Origin: G965212025 sp965215765
Lineage (GTDB): Bacteria; Pseudomonadota; Gammaproteobacteria; Poriferisulfidales; Oxydemutatoraceae
Assembly: GCA_965215765.1 (NCBI GenBank)
Contig: OZ244118.1
Span: 1,860,001-1,924,000 of the forward strand
Length of the DNA: 64,000 nucleotides
Reading direction: 5' to 3'
Of this stretch, positions 52,703 through 61,925 are shown piece after piece. A program made the translations under genes and the position numbers. Within the stretch, counting starts at the first letter, position 1. Each line of letters opens with the position of its first letter. Below the pieces are notes generated by a model. That model did not search any database and was not told the DNA's origin. It worked only from the letters and a program-made list of their open reading frames with translations.

Positions 52703-54157
52703 CTAGATTGCAGAATCCTTCACTAGCAGAGCATCCCCCAAGCCCACAAACAGGAAGGCGGCAAACCGACTCGTAATGTACTGTTCTTCAGCATCACCTC
52801 CTTTTGCTTCGAATTTCTGGGAAACAAAATCTATGGCATCGTCTGGGGTCATCTCCCGGACTGCGTCAGCAATCTTGGCGGCGTATTTGATTGAACTGTC
52901 GCTGGGGACACGCAAGTGCCAACCTTCTTTAGGCAGATTCTCGGGCTGGATCGTGGGATACGCTTTTGACGAATCAAACGTCCCACTCACGTCTTCCCAC
53001 TTAAACAGCTCCTCCCCTGCTTCTCCTGACTCATCACCCGTAAACGTGTGATAAGTCAGGAAGTGCTTGCAGAGTTCTCCGTTCTTGTCGGAACCATTAG
53101 GGTCTGGTACGTTCGCCGCGTATGCTGCTTCAAGACCCTCTTCCACGATCTGCAATGCATAGGGAGGTGCAGTACATCCGTCCCTCTCGGTTTGGTCGTC
53201 ACCAATCTCCTCTTGGGGGCAAAGAACTCTGCCTGTCTCATTACGCTCTAAATCCGAAAGCGTATTCAATAAATTTTGCTGCGCGGCGGTTGCTTGAATC
53301 TCGCCCGTCTCTGCCGGTGCCTCACCCGCCGTTACTTGAGTCTCACTCGTCTCTGCCGTCACCTCATCCTTCGTTGTTTGAGGCTCATCCGTCGTTGTTT
53401 GAGTCCCGCCCGGCTCTGCCGTCACCTCATCCTTCGTTGTTTGAGGCTCGCCCGGCTCTGCCGTCACCTCATCCTTCGTTACTTGAGGCTCACTCGTCTC
53501 TGCCGTCACCTCATCCTTCGTTGTTTGAGGCTCATCCGTCGTTGTTTGAGTCCCGCCCGGCTCTGCCGTCACCTCATCCGTCGTTGCTTGAGTCTCACTC
53601 GTCTCTGCCGTCACCTCATCCGTCGTTGCTTGAGTCTCACTCATCTCTGCCGGTGCCTCATCCTTCGTTGTTTGAGTCCCGCCCGGCTCTGCCGTCACCT
53701 CATCCTTCGTTGCTTGAGCCTCATCCTTCGTTGTTTGAGTCCCGCCCGGCTCTGCCGTCACCTCATCCGTCGTTGCTTGAGGCTCGCCCGGCTCTGCCGG
53801 TGCCTCATAGCTTTGTAGCAATTCAGAAACTCTGCGGTTGAATCGTCTCCTGCTTGACAACGTCACATTGGCAGACCGCATGTTTTTACTTGGGTCATGG
53901 CCGTCATCACTGTCAGAAACTGTTTGTTCTTGCCAACTCCTATCTAGCGCACAAAGAATGTCATGGCGTTCTGCCATGACATTTTCCCGGTATGCATTGC
54001 TAAACCGAAAGCGCAGACAGTGGACAGTCCAAGAAAAAAAAGTGCGCTTGTTGTAAGAACACACTTTCTCGCCATTGGGATCAACTGTTTTTTGTATTGA
54101 GAACTGGCCGAAACGGCTACTCAGGGAATCTGCCAATGAACCATCCAAAACCTTCAT
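52703..54157 (-). CDS. Type I array paralogue 8 with a long Thr/Glu repeat linker
   Basis: 484 residues. The standard N-terminal (1-105) and C-terminal (about 300-484) regions are separated by ~180 residues of repeats. The 14-residue unit V-T-A-E-P-G-G-T-Q-T-T-K-D-E and 7-residue half units (P-Q-T-T-K-D-E) alternate, with E-T-S-E variants. The linker is acidic and proline-poor and is likely an extended spacer. It is an expansion of the single A-E-P-G-x-x-Q-A-T-A-A-Q linker of other members. The C-terminal region has L-F-K-W-E-D-V and R-V-P-S-D-S-S-I-K-Y-A-A. Confidence 0.75.
   Translation of the reverse strand: MKVLDGSLADSLSSRFGQFSIQKTVDPNGEKVCSYNKRTFFSWTVHCLRFRFSNAYRENVMAERHDILCALDRSWQEQTVSDSDDGHDPSKNMRSANVTLSSRRRFNRRVSELLQSYEAPAEPGEPQATTDEVTAEPGGTQTTKDEAQATKDEVTAEPGGTQTTKDEAPAEMSETQATTDEVTAETSETQATTDEVTAEPGGTQTTTDEPQTTKDEVTAETSEPQVTKDEVTAEPGEPQTTKDEVTAEPGGTQTTTDEPQTTKDEVTAETSETQVTAGEAPAETGEIQATAAQQNLLNTLSDLERNETGRVLCPQEEIGDDQTERDGCTAPPYALQIVEEGLEAAYAANVPDPNGSDKNGELCKHFLTYHTFTGDESGEAGEELFKWEDVSGTFDSSKAYPTIQPENLPKEGWHLRVPSDSSIKYAAKIADAVREMTPDDAIDFVSQKFEAKGGDAEEQYITSRFAAFLFVGLGDALLVKDSAI
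53280..53815. repeat. 42-bp/21-bp tandem repeats inside type I gene 8
   Basis: tctgccgtcacctcatcc and cgttgtttgag recur about twelve times with 42-bp spacing and some 21-bp half units. Both lengths are multiples of three, so copy-number changes lengthen or shorten the protein without breaking it. Long plus-strand frames here are complements of the repeat. Confidence 0.85.
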
Positions 54158-54414
54158 GAACGCATCCCTCCTTATCTAATACGGCAGCAACTCGTCAGTC
54201 TTCCCGGCTTGAACCCGGAGCAACGTCTGCCACGAACTCTTCTCTGACTGCATATTCTGGCAAAAAACAATGGCGGCGGCTATTTGGTGCTTCCCGGCTT
54301 GCTTCGCTGGAGCACGTGTGGCAGGCACGAACCGCGACTCATTTGGCTGAATCAGCATCATTCGCGGAGCACTTTGCGAGTGTCAGTGAGGCAATTTTCC
54401 GGAATATGTTTCTG
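54158..54414 (-). promoter_or_regulatory. Conserved leader of type I gene 8
   Basis: 257 bp. The upstream ORF at 54253-54176 reads S-W-Q-T-L-L-R-V-Q. This leader follows a complete type II gene directly, which shows the original gene order from which the mini-ORFs were made. Confidence 0.5.
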
Positions 54415-55506
54415 CTAATTGAGAAATTCGAACAGCTTGCTTGCCACCCACTTCTTTTGCCGTGGAGTCAATTCCTCTTCCCCTCCTGCTGCTGGCAGCG
54501 TCGTCAGGAGTTCTTTTTTGTCAATAGCAAGTCCCTTTCCTTCCTCATACGGAAACTCGTTCAAAAGATTGACAACATGTCGTTGCAATGCTTTTTCCGG
54601 CGTCAAAATTTTGAGAAAAGAACTAACATCATCAGAAATTCTGTTAGGAGGTGCCATGCCATGAAATGAAGTGTATAAAAATTTTAATTTATTTGCTGCA
54701 CCGCCAACATCTTTGCTCCCCGACCATTTGAACAGAGCATCATTTGTATTGGCATGCGGCTCTATGGTCAGAAATTTGAGAAAAGCCATAGCTGTAAGGA
54801 CGCGCTCTTGTTTCTCCTCAACCGGCTGAGCGTCATCTGCAGGAGCTATTTCAGAATTATTTTCTACGTGAGGCCGCAACACACCATCGGAAAGCAGAAC
54901 AGTAGTCATGCAATCCAAAGCAGCAAGACCGCACAAAAGGTTTGGCCGGGGTGCTATTCCTTCTTTGGAATCCCCGCTAAGCGTGTTCTCAATCTTTATG
55001 TCCCAACCATCAGCTCGTATGTACCTCTGGCATTCGCCTGAGGACAAGGATCTTGATTTGTCAGTCCATAAGTTGCGTTTGGAAGTAGAGAAAACAAGCT
55101 CTGCAGGGATAGCAGTCCCATCTCCTGTGGCAAACCTCGCCAAGTTCTGGACTTCTTTGACAAACTTCCAGGATTTGACACCACGGCTTTGCAACCTATC
55201 CAGTCTGGTTCGTATTTCAGTCTTCACATCTGCATTGCCAGCAGTGTCATCAGCACAGGCGTCTGCTATCGGTGTTAATTTCTCCAAATCCCGCAGGGCA
55301 TCGCAGCGCATTTCCTTCACGCTGTTTCGATAGCTTCCTGAGACATAGTACTTAATGACGCGAACGGTGCGCCGAAAAATGGATGACTTCTTTTCGATGC
55401 GGTAGGAGTTTTTCACTTCGCCGCTCGGCAACTCCTCGCGTGCAGGGACGAGATCCCAGCCAGATAAATTTTGTGCCTGAGTCAGACTGTCTAACTTCAT
55501 TCCCAT
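54415..55506 (-). CDS. Type II array paralogue a, unknown function
   Basis: 363 residues from ATG 55506 (M-G-M-K-L-D-S-L; GAGG 10 nt upstream). Type II marks: N-L-S-G-W-D at about 14, I-F-R-R-T-V-R-V-I-K-Y-Y-V-S-G-S-Y-R (compare type I F-F-S-W-T-V-H ... Y-R), G-V-K-S-W-K-F-V-K-E-V-Q, G-L-A-A-L-D-C-M-T-T-V-L-L-S-D-G-V-L, A-F-L-K-F-L-T-I-E-P-H, L-F-K-W-S-G, and an end W-V-A-S-K-L-F-E-F-L-N. The shared F-L-K-F-L-T/F-L-T-Y-H and L-F-K-W blocks link it to type I across its length. No known domain, signal peptide or membrane segment is seen. Confidence 0.72.
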   Translation of the reverse strand: MGMKLDSLTQAQNLSGWDLVPAREELPSGEVKNSYRIEKKSSIFRRTVRVIKYYVSGSYRNSVKEMRCDALRDLEKLTPIADACADDTAGNADVKTEIRTRLDRLQSRGVKSWKFVKEVQNLARFATGDGTAIPAELVFSTSKRNLWTDKSRSLSSGECQRYIRADGWDIKIENTLSGDSKEGIAPRPNLLCGLAALDCMTTVLLSDGVLRPHVENNSEIAPADDAQPVEEKQERVLTAMAFLKFLTIEPHANTNDALFKWSGSKDVGGAANKLKFLYTSFHGMAPPNRISDDVSSFLKILTPEKALQRHVVNLLNEFPYEEGKGLAIDKKELLTTLPAAGGEEELTPRQKKWVASKLFEFLN

Positions 55507-56092
55507 CTCGATAAAACCTCACGTTGAACATAAGCAATAACTCCTTCCATTTTAACGCGCACTCACACTTGTGTCAAGATTGTACATTTGGAACAGCTGA
55601 GCGCGTGACCCGATTTCTCCCTAAAACACGTGCCACGGGCGTAGCCAGCACCAGCTTCGCTGTCGCAGACACCACAACCGGCGACAAAGAGGTTCCAGAC
55701 AGATGCGGGAATCCGGCATTGCTTGCCTGATGAGCTTTTTGAACCAGACGGCCAGGTGCTCTTTGTAAAGCACAAATCGCATTCAGATGTCCTCATAGAG
55801 TCTATAAGAAATATGGGGAGGAGCCCTTGTGAAGCAACATTATACCAGATTTATATAATTACAATAAAATTATAGCCCAACAGTCATGAACCCTGGTAAC
55901 CTGATCGCGCAAACATACTGATATAGCGTCGCCAGGAAAAACAGTGTTCTCGCTTGGCACACCACGGGAAGCCGAGCTCAGCGTGGTTTTGGCGTGTGGC
56001 AGTCACAGGTCGCGACTCATTTGGCTGAATCAGCATCATTCGCAAAGTGCTCCGCGAAAGTCAGCCAAGCAGTTTCCCTGAACACATTTCTG
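55507..56092 (-). promoter_or_regulatory. Long intergenic region with an extended -10 promoter
   Basis: No gene. On the minus strand TGGTATAAT (55847-55839) is an ideal extended -10 within A/T-rich sequence, about 330 bp before type II gene a, so the 5' UTR would be long. The right part (55920-56090) is a diverged copy of the leader block with tcgcgactcatttggctgaa. A weaker version of the promoter (TATAGT, 57598-57593) lies at the same relative place before type II gene b. Confidence 0.5.
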
Positions 56093-57208
56093 CTAACTGA
56101 GAAATTCGAGCAGCTTGTCTGCTACCCACTCTTGTTGCTTTGAAGTCAATTCCTCTTCTCCTCCTGCCTCCGTTCCTGCTTCTTGCAGCGTGGTCTGATA
56201 TTTTTCTTTGTCAAAAACAAGTCCTTTTCCTTCTGTATACGGAAACTTGTTCAAAAGATTGACAACATGTTGTTGCAATGCTTTTTCCGGCGTTAAAATT
56301 TTGAGATAGGGTATATGACCGAGAGGAGTATTTTTGGGCTTTGACACGCCATGAAATAAAGGGACTTCTGATCCTGATTTAATTGTAGTGAGCGCAAATT
56401 TTGCTTTATCTGCATCACCAACATCTTCGCGCCCCGACCATTTGAACAGAGCCTTATTTGTATCGTCATGCGGCTCTATGGTCAGAAATTTGAGAAAAGC
56501 CATAGCTGTAAGGACGCGCTCTTGCTTCTCTGTAATTTGCTGAGTCTCCTGAACCTCACCTTGAGGAGCTATTTCAGGGTCATTTTCATCTACGTGAGGC
56601 CGCAACACACCATCTGAAAGCAGAACAGAAGTCATGCAGTCCAAGGCGGCATGGCCGCATAAAAGGTTTGGCCGAGGCCCTGTACCTGCTTTGAGGTCTG
56701 TGTTAACCATCTCCTTAACTGGCCCCATCTTCCAATCTTCACCTCGTATGTACCTTTGGTATTCGCCAGCGGACAAGGAGCTTGATTTGCCAATCCACCC
56801 GGTGCGTTTGGAGGCAGAGACAACAGTCCCTTCTTTTTCAGCAAATTTCGCCAAGCTCTGAACTTCTTCGACAAACTTCCGGGATTTGAGACCACGGGAA
56901 CCCAAATGCAACAACCTGGTTCTTACTTCATCCTTCACTCCTTCACTGCCGTGAGTACAGGCGTCTGCTACCGGCTCGTATTTCTCCAAATCCCGCAGGA
57001 CATCACGGCGCATCTCCTTCACGCTTTTTCGATAGCTTCCTGAAACATAGTACTTGACGAGGTGAACCGTGCGCCGAAAAAAGGAGGGCTTTTTTTCGAT
57101 GCTATAGGTGTTTCTCGTTTCGCCGTCCTGCTGATCCACACGCACCAGAACAATGTCACAGCCAGATAAATTGTGTGCTCCTTTCAGGTCATTTAACTTC
57201 ATTCCCAT
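56093..57208 (-). CDS. Type II array paralogue b, unknown function
   Basis: 371 residues from ATG 57208 (M-G-M-K-L-N-D-L-K-G-A-H-N-L-S-G-C-D). It has F-F-R-R-T-V-H-L-V-K-Y-Y-V-S-G-S-Y-R-K-S-V-K-E split by variable residues, G-L-K-S-R-K-F-V-E-E-V-Q, C-G-H-A-A-L-D-C-M-T and the ending W-V-A-D-K-L-L-E-F-L-S. This last sequence is exactly the C-terminus found on the mini-ORFs, which identifies the b/c type as donor. A run S-G-S-E-V-P-L-F-H-G is inserted before the L-K-I-L-T-P-E-K block. Confidence 0.72.
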   Translation of the reverse strand: MGMKLNDLKGAHNLSGCDIVLVRVDQQDGETRNTYSIEKKPSFFRRTVHLVKYYVSGSYRKSVKEMRRDVLRDLEKYEPVADACTHGSEGVKDEVRTRLLHLGSRGLKSRKFVEEVQSLAKFAEKEGTVVSASKRTGWIGKSSSLSAGEYQRYIRGEDWKMGPVKEMVNTDLKAGTGPRPNLLCGHAALDCMTSVLLSDGVLRPHVDENDPEIAPQGEVQETQQITEKQERVLTAMAFLKFLTIEPHDDTNKALFKWSGREDVGDADKAKFALTTIKSGSEVPLFHGVSKPKNTPLGHIPYLKILTPEKALQQHVVNLLNKFPYTEGKGLVFDKEKYQTTLQEAGTEAGGEEELTSKQQEWVADKLLEFLS

Positions 57209-57973
57209 CTCAATAAAACCTCATGTTGAACATAAGCAATAATTCCTTCCATTTTAACCGCATCCATTACCAGAATCAAGATTGTGCATTTGGAACGGCT
57301 GGCCATGTAGCCTGATTTCTCTTGAAAACGCTTTCATTAAACCAGCGTTATGTTGAACCCACGCAAAGAAGACTCAGTGATGCAGGCCGTAACCAGAAAC
57401 AGCTTTCGCAGTCGCAGACGCCACAATAGGCGACAAAGAGGTTCCAGACAGATGCGAAATCCGGCATTGCTTGCCTAATACGGCTTTTGAACTAGCCGGC
57501 CAAGTACTCTTTGTAAAGCACAAAGTGTGTTCAGGTGTTCTCCTGGAGTCTATGGAAAATACAGAAAGAAGCCTTTGTAGGGCACAGCACATACTATATC
57601 TTATATAACTACAACAAAATTATAGCCAAATAGTCATGAACACTAATACGCTGTTTTTCCATCACAATGATCTTTGTATATCGCAATTTTCTCCGTGGGA
57701 CTCAAGCGACTTGATTGCGCGAACATGCTGATATGGCGTCGCCAGGGAAAATAGTGTTCCTGCCTGGCACATCACGGGAGGCCAAGCTCAACTATGATTT
57801 TGGCATGCGGCAGTCACAGACCGTGACTCATCTGGCTGAACTACCGGCATTCGCGGAGCACTTTTCCAAACACGGTTCAGCTTTGTCGCGTGAAGCCTCA
57901 ACACACCATCACAAAGCAGAACGGGCGTCATTATGCACACCGTCCCCAACCTTCATAATCACTTGTCATCCTG
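57209..57973 (-). other. Intergenic region with decayed leader and a type II scar
   Basis: No intact gene. It contains the upstream region of gene b, a diverged leader block (57740-57880) and, at about 57885-57962, a scar. There GTG/ATG (57962/57956) begins M-K-V-G-D-G-V-H-N-D-A-R-S-A-L, then a stop. The start is type III-like, but the rest comes from the interior of a type II gene (caacacaccatc ... aaagcagaacgggcgtcat). It is the eighth product of the same kind of deletion, with a different end-point. Confidence 0.5.
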
Positions 57974-59047
57974 CTAAATTGCAGAATCCTGCAACAGCAG
58001 ATCATTCCCAAGCTTATAACCCAGGAAAGAGCCAAATCGCATTGCAATAAAGTGTTTTTCAGCATCATCTTTATTGCCCAAGGCTTCTGCGTAAGCAAAT
58101 TCCACGGCATCGCCCTTGGTCATCCCCCGGACTGCGTCAGCAATCTCGGCGGCGTATTTGATTGAACTGTCGCTGGGGGTACGCAAGTGCCAACCTTCTC
58201 CAGGCAGATCGTCGGGCACGGTCCGGGGATATGCTTGTGACGGATCAAACTTCGTATTCACGGCTTTCCACTTAAACAGGTTCTCTTCTAATTCTCCTTT
58301 CGGCTCACTCACAAACGTATGGTAAGTCAGGAAGCGCTTGCAGAGCTCTCCGTTCTTGTCGGGACCATCATGGTTTGGTGTGTTCGCCACGTACCCTGCC
58401 TCCAGACTGCCTTCCACGAACTGCAACACGTAAGGAGGCATCGCGTCTTTACGTTTTATGGTATCTCTGTCACCAAGCTCATCTTGAGGACGGAGAACTA
58501 TGTCTGCCTTATTGTGTCGGCTAAGTATCAAATGATTCGATAAATTTCTCTGCGCGGTTGCTTGAGTCACACCCTTCGTTGCTTGAGTCACACCCGTCGT
58601 TGTTTGAGTCACGCCCTTCATTGCTTGAGGCTCACCCGTCTCTGCTTGAACCCCGTCCGTCTCTGCTTGAACCCCGTCCGTCTCCGCCGATGCCACATTG
58701 AGCTGCAGCAAGACAGAAACTCTGCTGTTGAATCGTCTCCTGCTTGACAACATCACATTGAGATACCGCATGTTTTCACTTGAGCCATGGCTGCCATCAC
58801 TGGCAGAAATTGTTTGTCCTTGGCAACTCTCATGTAGCGCACCAAGAATCTCACGGCGTTCTTCCATGACACTTTCCCGGTATGCCGCGCTAAACCGAAA
58901 GCGCAGACAGTGGACAGTCCAAGAAAAAAAAGTGCGCTTGTTGTAAGAACACACTTTCTCGCCACCGGGATCACCTGTTTTTTGTATTGAGAACTGGCCG
59001 AAACGGCTACTTGCAGAACTCGCCAATGAACCATCCGAAAACTTCAT
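57974..59047 (-). CDS. Type I array paralogue 9, unknown function
   Basis: 357 residues. The C-terminal half pairs with paralogue 7 (M-P-P-Y-V-L-Q-F-V-E-G, L-F-K-W-K-A-V-N-T, F-L-G-Y-K-L-G-N). The linker is made of short repeats different from those in paralogue 8: E-T-D-G-V-Q-A twice, then T-G-V-T-Q-A-T-K-G-V-T-Q-A-T, again in 7-residue steps. The N-terminal region is consensus (S-S-A-S-S-R-F-G-Q-F-S-I-Q-K-T). It stands alone among type II genes and is followed by the 57962 scar 11 bp after its stop. Confidence 0.73.
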   Translation of the reverse strand: MKFSDGSLASSASSRFGQFSIQKTGDPGGEKVCSYNKRTFFSWTVHCLRFRFSAAYRESVMEERREILGALHESCQGQTISASDGSHGSSENMRYLNVMLSSRRRFNSRVSVLLQLNVASAETDGVQAETDGVQAETGEPQAMKGVTQTTTGVTQATKGVTQATAQRNLSNHLILSRHNKADIVLRPQDELGDRDTIKRKDAMPPYVLQFVEGSLEAGYVANTPNHDGPDKNGELCKRFLTYHTFVSEPKGELEENLFKWKAVNTKFDPSQAYPRTVPDDLPGEGWHLRTPSDSSIKYAAEIADAVRGMTKGDAVEFAYAEALGNKDDAEKHFIAMRFGSFLGYKLGNDLLLQDSAI

Positions 59048-59304
59048 GAATGTATCTCTCCCTATCTAATGCGGCAACAACTCGTCAGTCTTCTCGTCTT
59101 GAACCCGGAACAACGTCTGCCACGAACTCATCTCTGACTGCATATTCTGGCAAAAAACAATGGCGGCGTCTACTTGGTGCTTCCCTGCTTGCTTCGCTGG
59201 AGCACGTGTGGCAGGCACAGACCACAACTCATTTGGTTGAATCAGCATCATTCACAGAGCTCTTTGAGAATGACGGTGGGGCAATTTTCCGAAACATGTC
59301 TCTG
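59048..59304 (-). promoter_or_regulatory. Conserved leader of type I gene 9
   Basis: 257 bp. The upstream ORF at 59143-59066 reads M-Q-S-E-M-S-S-W-Q and ends L-L-P-H. It directly follows the stop of a complete type II gene (59305). Confidence 0.5.
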
Positions 59305-60405
59305 CTAACTGAGAAATTCGAGCAGCTTGTCTGCTACCCACTCTTGTTGCTTTGAAGTCAATTTCTCTTCCCCTCCTGCCTCCCTTCCTGCTTCTTGCAG
59401 CATTGTCTGGCATTCTCTTTTGTCAATAACGATGCCTTTGCCTTCTGCATACGGAAACTTGTCCAAAAGATTAACAACATGTTGCTGCAATGCTTTTTCC
59501 GGCGTTAAAATTTTGAGATAGGGCGTAGAACCTTCAGGAAAATTTTTAGGCTTTGCTATGCCATGAAATGCAGTGACTGCAAATCTTGCTTTATCTGCAT
59601 CACCAACATCTTGAGGCCCCGACCATTTGAACAGTGCCTCATTTGTTTTGTCATGCGGTTCTGTGGTCAGAAATTTGAGAACAGCCATAGCTGTAGTGAC
59701 GCGCTCTTGCTTCTCCCCAACTGACTGAGTCCCAAGGGCGCCACCTTCAGGACCTATTTCAGGGTTATTTCCTACGGGATGCTGCAACACACCGTCGGAA
59801 AGCAGAACAGGAGTCATGCACTCCAAAGCAGCAAGGCCGGGCATAAGGTTTGGCCGAGGCTTTACTTCCAGTGCCGAGGGTGGTCTGTTTTTGTCAGGCC
59901 TCTGCTTAACAAACTTCATCTCCCAACCATCAGCTTGTATGAACTTCTGGAGTTCGCCAGCGGACAAGGAACTTGATTTGCCAGTCCACCCAGTGCGTTT
60001 GGAGGCAGAAACAACAGTCCCTTCTTTTTCAGCAAATCTCGCCAAGCTCCGGACTTCTTTGACAAATTTCCGTGAATTGATGCCAGGGTCACGCAACTTC
60101 TCCAATCTGGCGTCTATTTCATCCTTCACGTTTTTACTGTCAGCAGTACCGTGAGTACGGGTATCTGCTATCGGCGCGTATTCCTCCAAATCCCGCAGGA
60201 CATCACGGCGCATTTCCTTCACGTTTTGTCGGTAGCTTCCTGAAACATAGTACCTAATGAAGCGAACCGTGCGCTGAAAGAAGTGGGACTTTTCGATGCG
60301 GTAGCAGTTTTCCGCTCCGCCGCCCGGCTGCTCCACGCGCACCGGAACAAGGTCACAGCCAGATAGATTGTGTGCTCCTTTTAGACCATTTAACTTCATT
60401 CCCAT
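59305..60405 (-). CDS. Type II array paralogue c, unknown function
   Basis: 366 residues from ATG 60405 (M-G-M-K-L-N-G-L-K-G-A-H-N-L-S-G-C-D). An in-frame ATG at 60423 would add M-R-F-F-I-G but breaks the spacing common to the family. The middle has G-I-N-S-R-K-F-V-K-E-V-R-S-L and P-G-L-A-A-L-E-C-M-T-P-V-L-L-S-D. The end is K-L-L-E-F-L-S. It shares V-V-S-A-S-K-R-T-G-W with gene b, so b and c are closest relatives. Confidence 0.72.
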   Translation of the reverse strand: MGMKLNGLKGAHNLSGCDLVPVRVEQPGGGAENCYRIEKSHFFQRTVRFIRYYVSGSYRQNVKEMRRDVLRDLEEYAPIADTRTHGTADSKNVKDEIDARLEKLRDPGINSRKFVKEVRSLARFAEKEGTVVSASKRTGWTGKSSSLSAGELQKFIQADGWEMKFVKQRPDKNRPPSALEVKPRPNLMPGLAALECMTPVLLSDGVLQHPVGNNPEIGPEGGALGTQSVGEKQERVTTAMAVLKFLTTEPHDKTNEALFKWSGPQDVGDADKARFAVTAFHGIAKPKNFPEGSTPYLKILTPEKALQQHVVNLLDKFPYAEGKGIVIDKRECQTMLQEAGREAGGEEKLTSKQQEWVADKLLEFLS

Positions 60406-60553
60406 CCCAATAAAAAACCTCATGTTGAATGCAACCAGTAATGGCTTACATTTTAACGCACTCCATCTACAGGGTCAAAGACAAGGTAGCTTGAAGTTGA
60501 ACCCACACAAAGAAGGCTCAGTGCAACAGGCAACTTCCCGAGACATGTTCCTG

Positions 60554-61663
60554 CTAATTGAGAAATTTGAGCAGCTTGTCTGTTACCCACTTCTGTTGCT
60601 GTGCGTCCACACTCCCTTCTTCTTCTGCTTCTCGCGACATCGTCAGGAGTACTCCTTTGTCAATAGCAAGTCCTTTTCCTGCCTCATACGGAAACTTGTA
60701 CAAAAGATTGAGAACATGAAACTGTAACCCTATTGACGGCGTTAAAACTTTGAGACGGGGCGTACCGCCAGTCAGTAATCCTGAAAGAACTGGCGGTTCC
60801 ATGCCACGAAATGAAGTGGCTTCAAATTTTCCTTTATCTGCCTCACCAACATCCTTGAAACCCGACCATTTGAACATACCCTCATTTGTTTCGTCATGCG
60901 GTTCTGTGGTCAGGAATTTGAGAAAATCCATAGCTGTAGAAGCACGCTCTTTCTTCTCCACCATTGACTGAGCCTCGTTGTCGCAACTGTCAAGCGTTAT
61001 TTCAGAGTCATTGCTGTCTACGTGAGACTGCAACACACCATCGGCAAGCAGAGCAGAAGTCATGCAATCCAAGGCAGCATGGCCGCACAATTGGTCTGGT
61101 CGAGACCCTGCTTGTGGGTGAGATCCTTGTGGGCGAGTCTCTTGCTCAACAAACTTTATCTCCCATCCAACAGAAGGTTTTATGTACCTCTGGCATTCGC
61201 CATCGGACAAGGAAGAGCTTGATTTACCAGTCCACCCGGCGCGTTGGGAGGTGGAGTACACAGTCCCTGTAGTGTAAGTAGCCTCTGCTTCTTGAGCAAA
61301 ATTCCTCAAAGACTGGACATCCATGACAAACTTCCGAGAATTGACACCACGCTTTCGCAAAATATTCAACCTATATTCTATTTGATCCTTCGCACCTCCA
61401 TCACCATCAGTACCATAAGCGCGGGCACTTGCTACCGGCGCGAGTTTCTCCAAATCCCGCAGGGCATCAAGGCGCATTTCCTTCACGCTCTTTCGGTAGC
61501 TTCCTGAAACATAGTACTTGATGAGGTGAACCGTGCGCTGAAAAAAGGTGGACTTTCCGATGCGGTAGGTGTTTTTAACTTCGCCGTCCAGCTGCCACTC
61601 GCGCACCAGAAGGAAGTCACAGCCAGATAAACTGCGCGCTCCATTCAAATCATTTAACTTCAT
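60554..61663 (-). CDS. Type II array paralogue d, unknown function
   Basis: From ATG 61663 (M-K-L-N-D-L-N-G-A-R-S-L-S-G-C-D) the protein has 369 residues. The usual ATGGGAATGAAG start region has one extra base (ATGGGTAATGAAG), so the M-G start is out of frame. Translation must use this ATG or an upstream in-frame ATG at 61675 (M-R-W-V). It ends K-L-L-K-F-L-N and, with gene e, forms a second type II branch (Q-R-A-G-W, S-S-L-S, T-E-P-H-D/G-E-T-N/D). Confidence 0.7.
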   Translation of the reverse strand: MKLNDLNGARSLSGCDFLLVREWQLDGEVKNTYRIGKSTFFQRTVHLIKYYVSGSYRKSVKEMRLDALRDLEKLAPVASARAYGTDGDGGAKDQIEYRLNILRKRGVNSRKFVMDVQSLRNFAQEAEATYTTGTVYSTSQRAGWTGKSSSSLSDGECQRYIKPSVGWEIKFVEQETRPQGSHPQAGSRPDQLCGHAALDCMTSALLADGVLQSHVDSNDSEITLDSCDNEAQSMVEKKERASTAMDFLKFLTTEPHDETNEGMFKWSGFKDVGEADKGKFEATSFRGMEPPVLSGLLTGGTPRLKVLTPSIGLQFHVLNLLYKFPYEAGKGLAIDKGVLLTMSREAEEEGSVDAQQQKWVTDKLLKFLN

Positions 61664-61925
61664 TACCCATCTCAATAAAACTTCATGTTAAACATGGCCA
61701 TTAACGTTTTTCTATGTGGACCTCTGACGACCTGTTTGCGCAAACTATAGCGGCATGGAGCCGCCGCAGGGAAAGAATGTTCCCGCTCAGCACACACTTA
61801 AGAGCCAAGCCAGGCACGGTTTGGGCGTATGACGGTCACAGACCGAGACTCACTTGGCTGAATCGCCGACATTCGTGGAGCATTTTGCCAATGTCGGTGG
61901 GGTAAATTCCCGAAGCATATTTCTG

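Noticed and set aside
53122..53841. A 239-codon plus-strand frame rich in Pro, Ser and His
   Set aside because: It is the complement of the 42-bp repeats of type I gene 8, kept open by their 3n length, with no start signal.
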